16,843 bases of DNA from RBG-16-66-20 sp035499575 (GCA_035499575.1 DATJYN010000168.1:1-16843); one strand, 5' to 3'; shown: positions 9,419 through 16,629, numbered from the stretch's first letter. A program made the numbers and translations. Notes: a model not told the origin generated them from the letters alone.

Positions 9419-10684
9419 ATGCTCTACGACATCCTGTTGCGCGGCGGGCGCGTCATCGATCCGGCCCAGAACCTGGACGGCATCCATGATGTCGCGGTCA
9501 AGGACGGGCGCATCGCGGCCGTCCTGCCTTCGATCGCGCCCTCCGGCGCAAGGGAAACGATCGACGCATCGGGCAAGCTGGTGCTGCCCGGCCTCATCGA
9601 CACGCACGCCCACGTGTTCCAGTACGTCACCGGGCGCTTCGGCCTGGAAGCCGACCTGTGCGGCATCCATTCGGGCGTGACCACCCTGGTCGACCAGGGC
9701 GGCCCTTCGTGCATGACCCTGCCCGCATTCCGCGAATTCGTGGTCAACGCGAAGCAAAGCCGCTGCCTCGCGTTCCTCTCCTCCTACCTCGTCGGCGGGA
9801 TGGAAGGCCACTACTATCCCAACCTCTACAAGCCCGATTGCGTGGACGTGGACGCCACCGTCAAGGCGGCGCTCGAGAACCGCGACATCGTGAAAGGCTT
9901 CAAGGCGCACGCGGAACTCGGCGGCTTCGCGCGCTGGGGCATCGAGGTGATCAAGCTCTCGGCGCAAATCGCCAAAACGGCGAACCTGCCCCTGTACATC
10001 CACTTCGGCCAGCTCTGGGCGCTGCCCGAATCGGGACCGAACGGCATCGACCCGGACACCATCCTCGAACAGGTGGTGCCGCTGCTGAAACCGGGCGACA
10101 TCATCGCGCATCCGTTTACGCGCCATCCCGGGGGCTTCGTCAACCGCGAAGGCAAGATGCACCCGATCGTCAAGGAGGCCCTCGCGCGCGGCCTCAAGAC
10201 CGACGTCGGCCACGGCTCGCACTTCAGCTACAGGATGGCGCGCATCGCGCTCGACGCCGGCGTCGTTCCCGACACGCTCGGCGCCGACATGCATGGCTAC
10301 AACACGCGCGTCCCCAAACCGCGCGGCACGCCGGAGGCGCACCCGGACCAGGAGCACATGTTCTTCGGCCAGACGCGCTTCTCGCTGGTCTCGGCGATGA
10401 CCTCGATGCTGGCGCTAGGGCTGACGCTGGAGCAGGTCGTGCCGATGGTCACCACGCATCCGGCGAAGATGCTCGGCATGGAAAAGGAACTCGGCTCGCT
10501 CAGGCCGGGCGGCCTGGCCGACGTCTCGGTGCTGCACGACGAGCGCGGCGCCTGGACGCTGACCGACAACGAGCGCACGCGCGTCAAGACCGGCCGCATG
10601 CTGCGCCCGTACTTCTGCCTGCGCGCCGGCAAGCGCTGCGACGCCGACGCCTCGATCCTCCCGCCGCTGGCGGAAGCGGCGTGA
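9419..10684 (+). CDS. Amidohydrolase/deacetylase-family metallohydrolase (COG3964-like)
   Basis: The 421-residue product is a dihydroorotase/D-aminoacylase-related amidohydrolase with a binuclear metal centre in a TIM barrel. The expected ligands are present in order: His63-x-His65 (DTHAHVF), Lys162 (GFKAH), the likely carboxylated lysine, His195 (YIHFG), His231 (IIAHPF) and Asp290 (LGADMHG). The N-terminal beta-sandwich strand LLRGGRVIDPAQNLDG and the C-terminal SLRPGGLADVSVL are standard. COG3964 relatives include an Agrobacterium enzyme (Atu3266) reported to hydrolyse acetyl-hydroxy acids, so an N- or O-acyl small molecule is a reasonable but unproven substrate. The gene follows the methyltransferase and converges on the GST gene with an 11-bp gap. 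Confidence 0.87.
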   Translation: MLYDILLRGGRVIDPAQNLDGIHDVAVKDGRIAAVLPSIAPSGARETIDASGKLVLPGLIDTHAHVFQYVTGRFGLEADLCGIHSGVTTLVDQGGPSCMTLPAFREFVVNAKQSRCLAFLSSYLVGGMEGHYYPNLYKPDCVDVDATVKAALENRDIVKGFKAHAELGGFARWGIEVIKLSAQIAKTANLPLYIHFGQLWALPESGPNGIDPDTILEQVVPLLKPGDIIAHPFTRHPGGFVNREGKMHPIVKEALARGLKTDVGHGSHFSYRMARIALDAGVVPDTLGADMHGYNTRVPKPRGTPEAHPDQEHMFFGQTRFSLVSAMTSMLALGLTLEQVVPMVTTHPAKMLGMEKELGSLRPGGLADVSVLHDERGAWTLTDNERTRVKTGRMLRPYFCLRAGKRCDADASILPPLAEAA

Positions 10685-10698
10685 CCGACCAGGGGTCA
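10682..10698. terminator. Small inverted repeat at the amidohydrolase/GST convergent junction
   Basis: TGACC (10682-10686) and GGTCA (10694-10698) form a 5-bp stem with a 7-nt loop. Each arm begins with the stop codon of one of the convergent genes. On the plus strand it is followed by GTTTA, only a weak T run. It may help bidirectional termination, but the stem is short. Confidence 0.25.
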
Positions 10699-11313
10699 GT
10701 TTAGGAAGGGCACGGCCATCCCGCGCGCCACGGCCGGCCTGCGGCCGATGGAGTCGAACCAGCGCTTCACCGCGGGGAATTCCGCCAGGTCGACGCGGTG
10801 CCACTCGTGGCGCGCGACCCAGGGATAGGTGGCGATATCCGCGATGGAATACTCGTCCGCCAGGTACGCAGCCTCGGCCAGGCGCCGGTCCATCACGCCG
10901 TAGAGGCGCTTCGCCTCGGCGCCGTAGCGCTCGCTGCCGTAGGGAATCTCGTCCTTCTTCGCGCGCATGAAATGGTGCGCCTGGCCGAACATCGGCCCCA
11001 CGCCGCCCATCTGGAACATGAGCCACTGCAGGACGACATATTTGTTCCTTTGGGGAAAGAACATGCCCGACTTCTCCGCGAGATAGACCAGGATCGCGCC
11101 CGACTCGAACAGCGGCAGCGGCTTGCCGCCGGGGCCCTCGGGATCGACGATCGCGGGGATGCGATTGTTCGGGCTGATGGCCAGGAACGCGGGCTTGAAC
11201 TGCTCTTCCTTGCCGATGTTCACCGGGTGAACCCGGTAGGGCAGGCCGCACTCCTCGAGCATCACGGAAACCTTGCGGCCGTTGGGCGTGCCCCAGGTGT
11301 ACAGGTCGATCAT
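10696..11313 (-). CDS. Glutathione S-transferase family, YfcG-like (Nu class) disulfide-bond oxidoreductase
   Basis: The 205-residue product opens with MIDLYTWGTPNGRKVSVMLEE by pieces: a thioredoxin-like N-terminal domain carrying the TPNG motif (9-12) whose Thr and Asn contact glutathione in E. coli YfcG. SPNNRIPAIVDPEG (47-60) and FESGAILVYLAEK (69-81) supply the cis-Pro and glutathione gamma-Glu binding Glu-Ser. The helical C-terminal domain includes the N-capping SIADIATYPWV. Such enzymes have disulfide-bond reductase activity toward small thiol compounds and weak classical GST activity. The ATG overlaps the cca stop (ATGA), with AAGGA 5 nt upstream drawn from a run of eight A. It is the last gene of the slt-NDUFA9-cca-gst operon. 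Confidence 0.9.
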   Translation of the reverse strand: MIDLYTWGTPNGRKVSVMLEECGLPYRVHPVNIGKEEQFKPAFLAISPNNRIPAIVDPEGPGGKPLPLFESGAILVYLAEKSGMFFPQRNKYVVLQWLMFQMGGVGPMFGQAHHFMRAKKDEIPYGSERYGAEAKRLYGVMDRRLAEAAYLADEYSIADIATYPWVARHEWHRVDLAEFPAVKRWFDSIGRRPAVARGMAVPFLN

Positions 11314-12353
11314 GGCGTTCCTTTTTTTTGGATGGCCTGCTCGCGTTCGCGGTCGAGCAGCGCGGGAATCTCCGCCGGCGCCGCGGCACGACGCGCGACT
11401 TCGCCGGCATCCACCGCGGACGCGGCCGCGAACGCCTGCTCGATTTTCTTCGTCTCCAGGCCCGGCTCCGCGAGCCGCGCGGCCTGCAGCAGCGCGAGGA
11501 AGCGCTCCGGCCGGCGGAACGCGTCGGCGCGCTTGAGCAGGCCGAGCAGCTCGCCCGCGCCGGAGGCGCCCAGCAGGCCGCGCGCGCGGTTCAGCGCCAG
11601 GGCGAGCTCGCGCTCTTCGTTCGGCACCTTCAGGCGGTCGCACAGCGCTTTCACTTCCGCCTCCGCCAGCGGCCAGCACAGCGCCGCGAAACGGACCGGG
11701 AGCGGGCCCTCGAAGGACTGCGGCAGTTCCTTCAATTCGGGCAGCAGCCTGGCGCGCAGGCCGCAAGCTTCGAGCGCCGCGAACATCAGCTGCGGCCGCG
11801 GTTCGGCGAGCCCCTTGGCGAACTCCTGCCACACGCGCTCGGGAACCAGGTGCTCGGTTTCGCCGGCAGCGACCATTTGCTTCATCAATGCCAGGGTTTC
11901 GTCCGCGATGCGGAAGCCGAAGCGCGCGGCGAAGCGCGCCACGCGCAGGATGCGCACCGGATCCTCGGCAAAGGCCGCGCCGACGTGCCGCAGGATCCCG
12001 TCCTTCAGGTCGCCCTTGCCATTGTAGGGATCGACCAGGGTCCCGTCCGCGGCCTTGGCGATCGCGTTGATGGTCAGGTCGCGGCGCGCGAGGTCCTGCT
12101 CCAGGGTGACGTCGGGCGCGCTATGGACGGTGAAGCCCTTGTAGCCGCGCCCGCTCTTGCGCTCGGTGCGCGCGAGCGCGTATTCCTCGTGCGTCTGCGG
12201 ATGCAGGAACACCGGGAAATCCTTGCCGACCGGGCGGAAGCCCGCCGCGGTCATTTCCTCGGGCGTCGCGCCGACCACCACGTGGTCGCGGTCCTGGACC
12301 GGCAGGCCGAGCAATTCGTCGCGGACCGCGCCGCCGACGATGTAGGACTTCAC
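11310..12353 (-). CDS. cca: CCA tRNA nucleotidyltransferase, form lacking an intact HD domain
   Basis: This enzyme adds or repairs the 3' CCA end of tRNAs. The 347-residue product starts with a GTG and has the class II head: VGGAVRDELLG (6-16), metal aspartates in DRDHVVVG (21-28), RRDLTINAIA (90-99), and EDPVRILRVARFAARFGF (130-147). It is shorter than the roughly 410-residue E. coli enzyme. Where E. coli has its HD phosphohydrolase core (RFA-LCHDLGKG followed by a histidine-rich segment), this protein reads VRFAALCWPLAEAEVKALC and passes directly to RLKVPNE. The HD residues are therefore replaced or deleted, so phosphatase and 2',3'-cyclic phosphodiesterase activities are probably absent while nucleotidyl transfer is intact. 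The stop overlaps the GST start; the upstream gene ends 19 nt before. Confidence 0.93.
   Translation of the reverse strand: MKSYIVGGAVRDELLGLPVQDRDHVVVGATPEEMTAAGFRPVGKDFPVFLHPQTHEEYALARTERKSGRGYKGFTVHSAPDVTLEQDLARRDLTINAIAKAADGTLVDPYNGKGDLKDGILRHVGAAFAEDPVRILRVARFAARFGFRIADETLALMKQMVAAGETEHLVPERVWQEFAKGLAEPRPQLMFAALEACGLRARLLPELKELPQSFEGPLPVRFAALCWPLAEAEVKALCDRLKVPNEERELALALNRARGLLGASGAGELLGLLKRADAFRRPERFLALLQAARLAEPGLETKKIEQAFAAASAVDAGEVARRAAAPAEIPALLDREREQAIQKKGTP
11319..11323 (-). promoter_or_regulatory. Ribosome binding site of the GST gene at the edge of an A8 run
   Basis: AAGGA (11323-11319) lies 5 nt before the ATG at 11313 and directly follows eight consecutive A (11329-11322 on the reverse strand, sharing two of them). 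It lies inside the final codons of cca. Confidence 0.6.
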
Positions 12354-12372
12354 TCCGCTGGGCTCTTGCCTG

Positions 12373-13302
12373 CTATCGGCGCGCCCGCCAGCGCAGCTGC
12401 GGGTAGCGCTCGCGCGGGCCCGAGTGCGCGAGCCAGGCGGGCGCCGCCGCTTCGAGCGACACCGGCCGGATGCCGAACGGAAAAGCGCAGTCGCAGACGC
12501 TCGGCACCTGCATCGAGCGAAGGTTGTCGCGCGTCAGCAGCGGACCGGGCAACTTTTCCAGCATCCAGGCCTGCAGGTAGGCGAGCGCCTCCGGCAGCCC
12601 GATGATGAGGCGCCTGCGGCCGGTGACGGCGCAGACGAATTCCATCAGTTCGCGCAAGGTGCATTCGTGCGGACCGCACAGGTCGTAGCGCTTGCGGGCA
12701 GCCTCCCGGTCATCCACGGCAGCGAGCATCGCCTGCACCACGTCGCCGACGTAGACCGGCTGGAAGCGCGCCTCCGGCGAGCCGAGCGCGATCACCGGCA
12801 GCCAGGCGGAGAGCGCCGAGAACAGGTTCAGGAAGCGATCTTCCGGCCCGAAAATCACCGACGGGCGGAACACCGTGGCCTCGAGGTCGTCGGCCGCCAG
12901 CACCGCCTGCTCGCCGATGGCCTTGGAGCGCAGGTATTCCGACGGCGCGTCGGGAGCGGCGCCGAGGGCGCTCATGTGCAGCAGCCTTCTCACGCCGCCC
13001 CGGCGGCAAGCGTTGACGACGGACTGCGCCAGTTCGACATGGGTGGGCTTGAAATCCGGGCCGTGCAATATTCCCGCGAGATTCACCACCGCATCGCGGC
13101 CCGCGGCCAGGCCGGCGAGCGTGTCGGCGTCGAGCGGATCCGCTTCGACCACGTCGACCGTGGGCAGCAGGATCAGCTGCTTGGCGCGCTCGCGCCGGCG
13201 GGTCGGCACGACGACGCGCGCGCCGCGCGCAGCGAGCGCGGCGACCAGGTGCCGGCCTACAAAGCCGGAACCGCCGACGACGAGGAAATTCAGGTGCTTC
13301 AC
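12373..13302 (-). CDS. Complex I NDUFA9-family NAD(P)-binding protein (atypical SDR)
   Basis: The 309-residue product is an extended/atypical short-chain dehydrogenase of the NDUFA9 type. Its Rossmann motif GGSGFVG is at 10-16, VVNLAGIL follows near 72-79, and HMSALGA with SEYLRSKAIGEQAV near 108-134 replaces the usual YxxxK context. FRPSVIFGPEDRFLN (about 145-159) is a family hallmark. Bacterial members are generally annotated as NAD(P)H-binding or nucleoside-diphosphate-sugar epimerase-like proteins; catalytic activity is uncertain and no complex I genes are in the window. The start is a GTG at 13302 with a poor Shine-Dalgarno, 21 nt after the lytic transglycosylase stop, so it is probably expressed from that upstream gene. 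Confidence 0.85.
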   Translation of the reverse strand: MKHLNFLVVGGSGFVGRHLVAALAARGARVVVPTRRRERAKQLILLPTVDVVEADPLDADTLAGLAAGRDAVVNLAGILHGPDFKPTHVELAQSVVNACRRGGVRRLLHMSALGAAPDAPSEYLRSKAIGEQAVLAADDLEATVFRPSVIFGPEDRFLNLFSALSAWLPVIALGSPEARFQPVYVGDVVQAMLAAVDDREAARKRYDLCGPHECTLRELMEFVCAVTGRRRLIIGLPEALAYLQAWMLEKLPGPLLTRDNLRSMQVPSVCDCAFPFGIRPVSLEAAAPAWLAHSGPRERYPQLRWRARR

Positions 13303-13323
13303 GCGTTCAGGCAGTTCTTCGCA

Positions 13324-15270
13324 TCAGGGCAGGTCTTCGCCGGGGCGCTCGCCCGCCACCTTGGCGGGAATCAGGCCGAGCCGTTCCTTCAGCGGCACAA
13401 GCTTACCGCCGATCAGTTGCGAGTAGTACATCGTGTTCGCCATTACCTTCTTCACGTAGTCGCGCGTCTCGTTGAAGGGGATGGTCTCCGCGTAGATCGC
13501 CCCTTCCAGCGGCCGCGTGTCGCACCAGCGGCGCGCCCGGCCGGGGCCGGCGTTGTAGGCGGCCGAAGCGAGCACCGGGTGGCCAAGGTTGTCCAGCACC
13601 ATCCTCAGGTAGCCGGTGCCCAGCGCGACGTTCATCGACACGTCGGAGACGTTGGCCTTGCTGTAGTCCCGCAGGCCGTTGCGCCTGGCGACGAAACGCG
13701 CGGTCGTCGGCATCAGCTGCATCAGCCCGCGCGCGCCGGCCGCGGATTTTGCGTTGACGATGAAGCGGCTTTCCTGCCGCACCAGGCCGAGCACCCAGGC
13801 CTCCTCCAGGCCGGCGCTCTGCGCCTGCTGGCTGAACACGTCCTTGAACGGCACGAGGAAGCGTACCTTGTAGTTGTGCCGGTGCGCGGTGCGGTCGGCG
13901 GTGTTGATCGCCCGGTCGAAGACGCCTGCGCGGCGCGCCAGTTCCGCAGCCGCAAGCAGCTGCGTGTCGTCCATGCCCCGGATGGTGAACACCCATTCGC
14001 GCGTTGCCTCGCTGCGCAAATCCAGCCGGTAGAGCTCGAGCGCGCGCGCGAGTCCCGGAATCGCCCTGGCTGCGGCCACGTCGGCCTCGCTCGACTCGTA
14101 GTAGGGCTCCGGTATTCCCGCCATGGCGCCCAGCTCTTCAGAGGCAAGCAGGCCGTAGAAATTCGGCTGGCCGGAGATGCGCAGGAAATAGGCGTGCGCT
14201 CCGTCGGCGCGCCCCTGGATGGCAAGCGCGCGGCCATACCAGTAGGACCAGGCCGGGTCCTGGCGCGCGAGCGCCGACATGCGGTCGATCGCATCGCGCA
14301 CCGCCTGCCAGTCCGCAGCGCGCAGCGCAGCGCGCGCCTTCCAGGCGAGCTGCTCGTCGCTGAGCGAGGCGGTATCCGCCTGCGCATACCACTCGTGCGC
14401 TTCCGGGATCAGCCGCCGCGCGCCTTCGTAGGCGAGCCGGCCCCACAGGTATTTCGCATCCTCGGCCGGCAGGCGCTCGCCGAGCTGGCCGCTGAGCACC
14501 TCCACCGCGGCCTCGGGATCCTTGGCGCCGAGCCGCATCACGGCGAAGACGACCATCTCGCGCGTCGCGCGCGGCTCCAGGCTCTTCGGCGGGTTGACGA
14601 GCAGCTTCTTCGGCGCGGTCGCCGCCAGGTTGAATAGCGCTTCGTCGTGCTTGTACCCGGCAGGCAGGTAGGCGAGGGTACGGCGCGCGGCGCTCAGGGC
14701 GCCGTTCTCGAACAGCACGCGCACGCGCCGCCACACGTCGTCGATGCTGATCTTCTGCGCGTCGACCATCTTGTCGACGAGCGCATAGCAGCCGTCCGGC
14801 AGTTCGCGCGGCTCGAGCCACATGGCGCGCGCCTCGGCATAGGCGCCGTCGTCGGCGCGGTTCAGGCGCGCGAGCCAGGCGTAGCAGCGGATCTCGAGGT
14901 CGTCCTGCACCAGCGGCGACAGCTCGAGCTCGAAGTCCTGCCAGTCGCCGCGCTTGCCGAGCTGCTTCAGCCAGTCCGAGCGCAGGCGGTCGGCGAGATA
15001 ACTGCCCGCTTCGCGTTGCAGGAAGGCGCGTACTTCGCCATCCGGCGTATCTTCGAGCAGCAGCTTCAGGCGCCAGTATTCGAGATAGGGCGAGAGCAGG
15101 TACGTGCTGCCCACCTGGCCGGAAAACCGCTGCAGCTTGACCGCGTCGCCGGCGCGGAACGCATCATTGGCCTTCAGGAAACTCTCATCGGCCGCGGGCG
15201 GCTTCGGCGCCGCGCAGGCGCAGCCCGCGGCGGCAATCAGCAAGATTGCGAATAAATGCCTAAAAATCAT
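13324..15270 (-). CDS. Soluble-lytic-transglycosylase-like protein (Slt70 family, GH23)
   Basis: This periplasmic enzyme cleaves peptidoglycan glycan strands to form 1,6-anhydro-muropeptides. The 648-residue product has the Slt70 plan: an N-terminal export signal (ILLIAAAGCACA), a long alpha-superhelical region (about 30-480), and a C-terminal GH23 domain. In that domain the catalytic Glu500 lies in VRQESRF, followed by GARGLMQLMP (512-521), a GTGYLRMVLDNLG segment and AAYNAGPGRARRW (570-582). Cys17 sits where a lipobox could lie, but Ala at -3 is atypical, so either lipoprotein or SPase I processing is possible. The ATG at 15270 has no Shine-Dalgarno; TATCCT lies 6 nt upstream. It is the first gene of the operon continuing to NDUFA9, cca and gst. 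Confidence 0.93.
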   Translation of the reverse strand: MIFRHLFAILLIAAAGCACAAPKPPAADESFLKANDAFRAGDAVKLQRFSGQVGSTYLLSPYLEYWRLKLLLEDTPDGEVRAFLQREAGSYLADRLRSDWLKQLGKRGDWQDFELELSPLVQDDLEIRCYAWLARLNRADDGAYAEARAMWLEPRELPDGCYALVDKMVDAQKISIDDVWRRVRVLFENGALSAARRTLAYLPAGYKHDEALFNLAATAPKKLLVNPPKSLEPRATREMVVFAVMRLGAKDPEAAVEVLSGQLGERLPAEDAKYLWGRLAYEGARRLIPEAHEWYAQADTASLSDEQLAWKARAALRAADWQAVRDAIDRMSALARQDPAWSYWYGRALAIQGRADGAHAYFLRISGQPNFYGLLASEELGAMAGIPEPYYESSEADVAAARAIPGLARALELYRLDLRSEATREWVFTIRGMDDTQLLAAAELARRAGVFDRAINTADRTAHRHNYKVRFLVPFKDVFSQQAQSAGLEEAWVLGLVRQESRFIVNAKSAAGARGLMQLMPTTARFVARRNGLRDYSKANVSDVSMNVALGTGYLRMVLDNLGHPVLASAAYNAGPGRARRWCDTRPLEGAIYAETIPFNETRDYVKKVMANTMYYSQLIGGKLVPLKERLGLIPAKVAGERPGEDLP

Positions 15271-15275
15271 ATACT
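15246..15275 (+). promoter_or_regulatory. Candidate promoter for the 5-FCL gene, within the start of the lytic transglycosylase gene
   Basis: TTGCGA (15246-15251) and TATACT (15270-15275) are separated by 18 nt. Initiation would fall about 3 nt before the ATG at 15285, which would leave the AAGGA at 15276-15280 out of the transcript. The -35 box lies inside the oppositely oriented lytic transglycosylase gene. Confidence 0.4.
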
Positions 15276-15276
15276 A

Positions 15277-15282
15277 AGGATA
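15277..15282 (-). promoter_or_regulatory. Candidate -10 box at leaderless spacing for the lytic transglycosylase
   Basis: TATCCT (15282-15277, reverse strand) ends 6 nt before the ATG at 15270, so initiation would coincide with the start codon. A second -10-like hexamer, TAGTAT (15276-15271), abuts the ATG. No -35 box is obvious. Confidence 0.3.
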
Positions 15283-15284
15283 GC

Positions 15285-15974
15285 ATGAGCCCTTCCGAGC
15301 TTCTGCGCTGGCGCAAGGCGGAGCGCACGCGCCTGATCGCGACCCGGTCCGCGCTCGACGCGCAAACGCTCGAGCGCTTCCGCCTACGCATGGACAGCCA
15401 CCTCGAGCGCTCGTTTCCGGGGCTGGCAGCCGCGAAGCTCGCGATCTGCTGGCCGATCAAGGGCGAGTACGACGCACGGTACCTGGCAAGAACGCTGCGG
15501 GAGCGTGGCGCGTTGACCGCGCTGCCGGTGGTCGTGGCGCCGAAACGGCCGCTCATTTTCCGCGAATGGCATCCCGGCGTCGAATTGGCGATGGGCGCCC
15601 TCGATATCCCATATCCGGTGAAATCGCCCGAGATCGTTCCCGAGGCCGTGCTGCTGCCGATGAACGGCTGGGACCTGGCCGGCTACCGGCTCGGCTACGG
15701 CGCGGGCTTCTTCGACCGCACGCTCGCCGCGCTGGCGAAAAAACCGGCGGTCATCGGCGTGACCTACGAAATGGCGCGCATGGAAACCATCCATCCGCAA
15801 AGCTGGGACATCCCGGTCGACTGGCTCGTGACCGAACGCGGCGTATACCGGAGGGACGGCGACAAACTGGTCTTCCTGGGCGAACCGCCTGCAGGGGAAG
15901 CGAGCGCGCTCGCCTCGCCGGTCTGCTACGCGAACGAAATTGCGCCCGGCTATTTCGGCGGGCGCGGGGAATAG
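15285..15974 (+). CDS. 5-formyltetrahydrofolate cyclo-ligase (MTHFS)
   Basis: This cytoplasmic enzyme converts 5-formyl-THF to 5,10-methenyl-THF with ATP, returning stored folate to one-carbon metabolism. The 229-residue product carries the family signature GYRLGYGAGFFDRTLA (133-148), with the N-terminal basic segment WRKAERTRLIATR (9-21) that contacts ATP, PIKGEYD (57-63) and VLLPMNGWD (122-130). The core ends near residue 191; a further 38 or so residues ending in SPVCYANEIAPGYFGG are not part of the usual domain. The ATG at 15285 has AAGGA 4 nt upstream and lies only 14 bp from the divergent lytic transglycosylase start. The gene converges on the O-methyltransferase with a 4-bp gap. In E. 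coli the counterpart is ygfA/fau. Confidence 0.92.
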   Translation: MSPSELLRWRKAERTRLIATRSALDAQTLERFRLRMDSHLERSFPGLAAAKLAICWPIKGEYDARYLARTLRERGALTALPVVVAPKRPLIFREWHPGVELAMGALDIPYPVKSPEIVPEAVLLPMNGWDLAGYRLGYGAGFFDRTLAALAKKPAVIGVTYEMARMETIHPQSWDIPVDWLVTERGVYRRDGDKLVFLGEPPAGEASALASPVCYANEIAPGYFGGRGE

Positions 15975-15982
15975 CCGGCTAT
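15946..15982. terminator. Competing hairpins at the 5-FCL/O-methyltransferase convergent junction
   Basis: CCGGCTATT (15946-15954) is an exact reverse complement of AATAGCCGG (15970-15978), giving a 9-bp stem with a 15-nt loop. The right arm is also part of the perfect 12-bp palindrome ATAGCCGGCTAT (15971-15982), which contains the stop codons of both convergent genes. There is no T run on either side, so intrinsic termination is doubtful; protection of mRNA ends or a Rho-assisted stop are alternatives. Confidence 0.35.
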
Positions 15983-16626
15983 CGCTTCAGCGCCAGCGTC
16001 AGCCCGTCGCCGATCGGCACCAGTGCCATCTCCACGCGCCGGTCGCGGCGCAGCCTGCGGTTGAAGGCGCGGATGGCGCGCGTGTCCGCCGACTGGTCGC
16101 GCTGCTGCAGCACCCGGCCGTGCCAGAGCGTGTTGTCGATGGCGATCATGCCGCCGCGGCGCACGAGCTTGAGGCAACGCTCGAAATAGTTCTGGTAGTT
16201 GGCCTTGTCCGCGTCGATGAAGGCGAAGTCGAACGGGCCTTTCAGCTTCTTGAGCGTTTCCAGCGCCGGGGCCAGCCGCAATTCGATCTTTTTCCCGACC
16301 TTTGCTGCCTTCCAGAATCGCCGCGCGATCGACGTCCACTCTTCGCTGACGTCGCAACAGAAGACTTTCCCGCCCGGCGGCAGCGCCAGCGCGACGGCGA
16401 GCGCGGAGTATCCGGTGAAGGTGCCGATTTCGAGGCAGCGCTTCGCGCCGATCGCGCGCACCAGAACCTGCATGAACGCGGCCTGATCGGGCCCGATTTG
16501 CATGGTGCCCATCGGAATGCGGCTCGTCGCCCTGCGCAGTCGCCGTTGCACGGCCGTCTCGCGCGTGCCGACGGCGGCGACGTAGGCGGCCAGCCTTGCG
16601 GGAAGTTCAGCGGGGCCGCGCGCCAT
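15979..16626 (-). CDS. Class I SAM-dependent O-methyltransferase (COG4122, CCoAOMT-like)
   Basis: The 215-residue product is a cation-dependent catechol/caffeoyl-CoA-type O-methyltransferase. The order is MGTMQIGPDQAAFMQVLV (39-56), SAM motif LEIGTFTGYSALAVA (65-79), CDVSEEW (91-97), FIDADKANYQNYF (136-148), and DNTLWHGRV (164-172). Asp138, Asp164 and Asn165 are the expected metal ligands. Bacterial relatives methylate catechol-like hydroxyls, but the substrate here is not evident. The ATG at 16626 lies 3 nt after the ilvA stop, so the two are probably one transcript; the Shine-Dalgarno is weak (GGGATGAGCG before ATG). Confidence 0.9.
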   Translation of the reverse strand: MARGPAELPARLAAYVAAVGTRETAVQRRLRRATSRIPMGTMQIGPDQAAFMQVLVRAIGAKRCLEIGTFTGYSALAVALALPPGGKVFCCDVSEEWTSIARRFWKAAKVGKKIELRLAPALETLKKLKGPFDFAFIDADKANYQNYFERCLKLVRRGGMIAIDNTLWHGRVLQQRDQSADTRAIRAFNRRLRRDRRVEMALVPIGDGLTLALKR

Positions 16627-16629
16627 CGC

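Noticed and set aside
8870..10357. 495-codon minus-strand open frame opposite the amidohydrolase and the end of the methyltransferase
   Set aside because: It crosses two genes with clear catalytic motifs and has only antisense-type composition.
11314..11832. In-frame N-terminal extension of the GST upstream of its ATG
   Set aside because: It is the -1 frame of cca and has no GST-like content. The ATG at 11313 aligns with YfcG-type N termini and has a Shine-Dalgarno. It matters only if the A8 run slips.
12424..14637. 737-codon open frame on the plus strand opposite the NDUFA9-like and lytic transglycosylase genes
   Set aside because: Its translation is Arg/His/Gly/Ala-rich with no recognisable domain, and it lies antisense to two well-supported genes. 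High GC at third positions suppresses stops on the opposite strand.
15187..15270. Lytic transglycosylase as a definite lipoprotein
   Set aside because: Cys17 follows AAAG, and Ala at -3 is atypical for a lipobox, so ordinary signal peptidase cleavage is equally likely.
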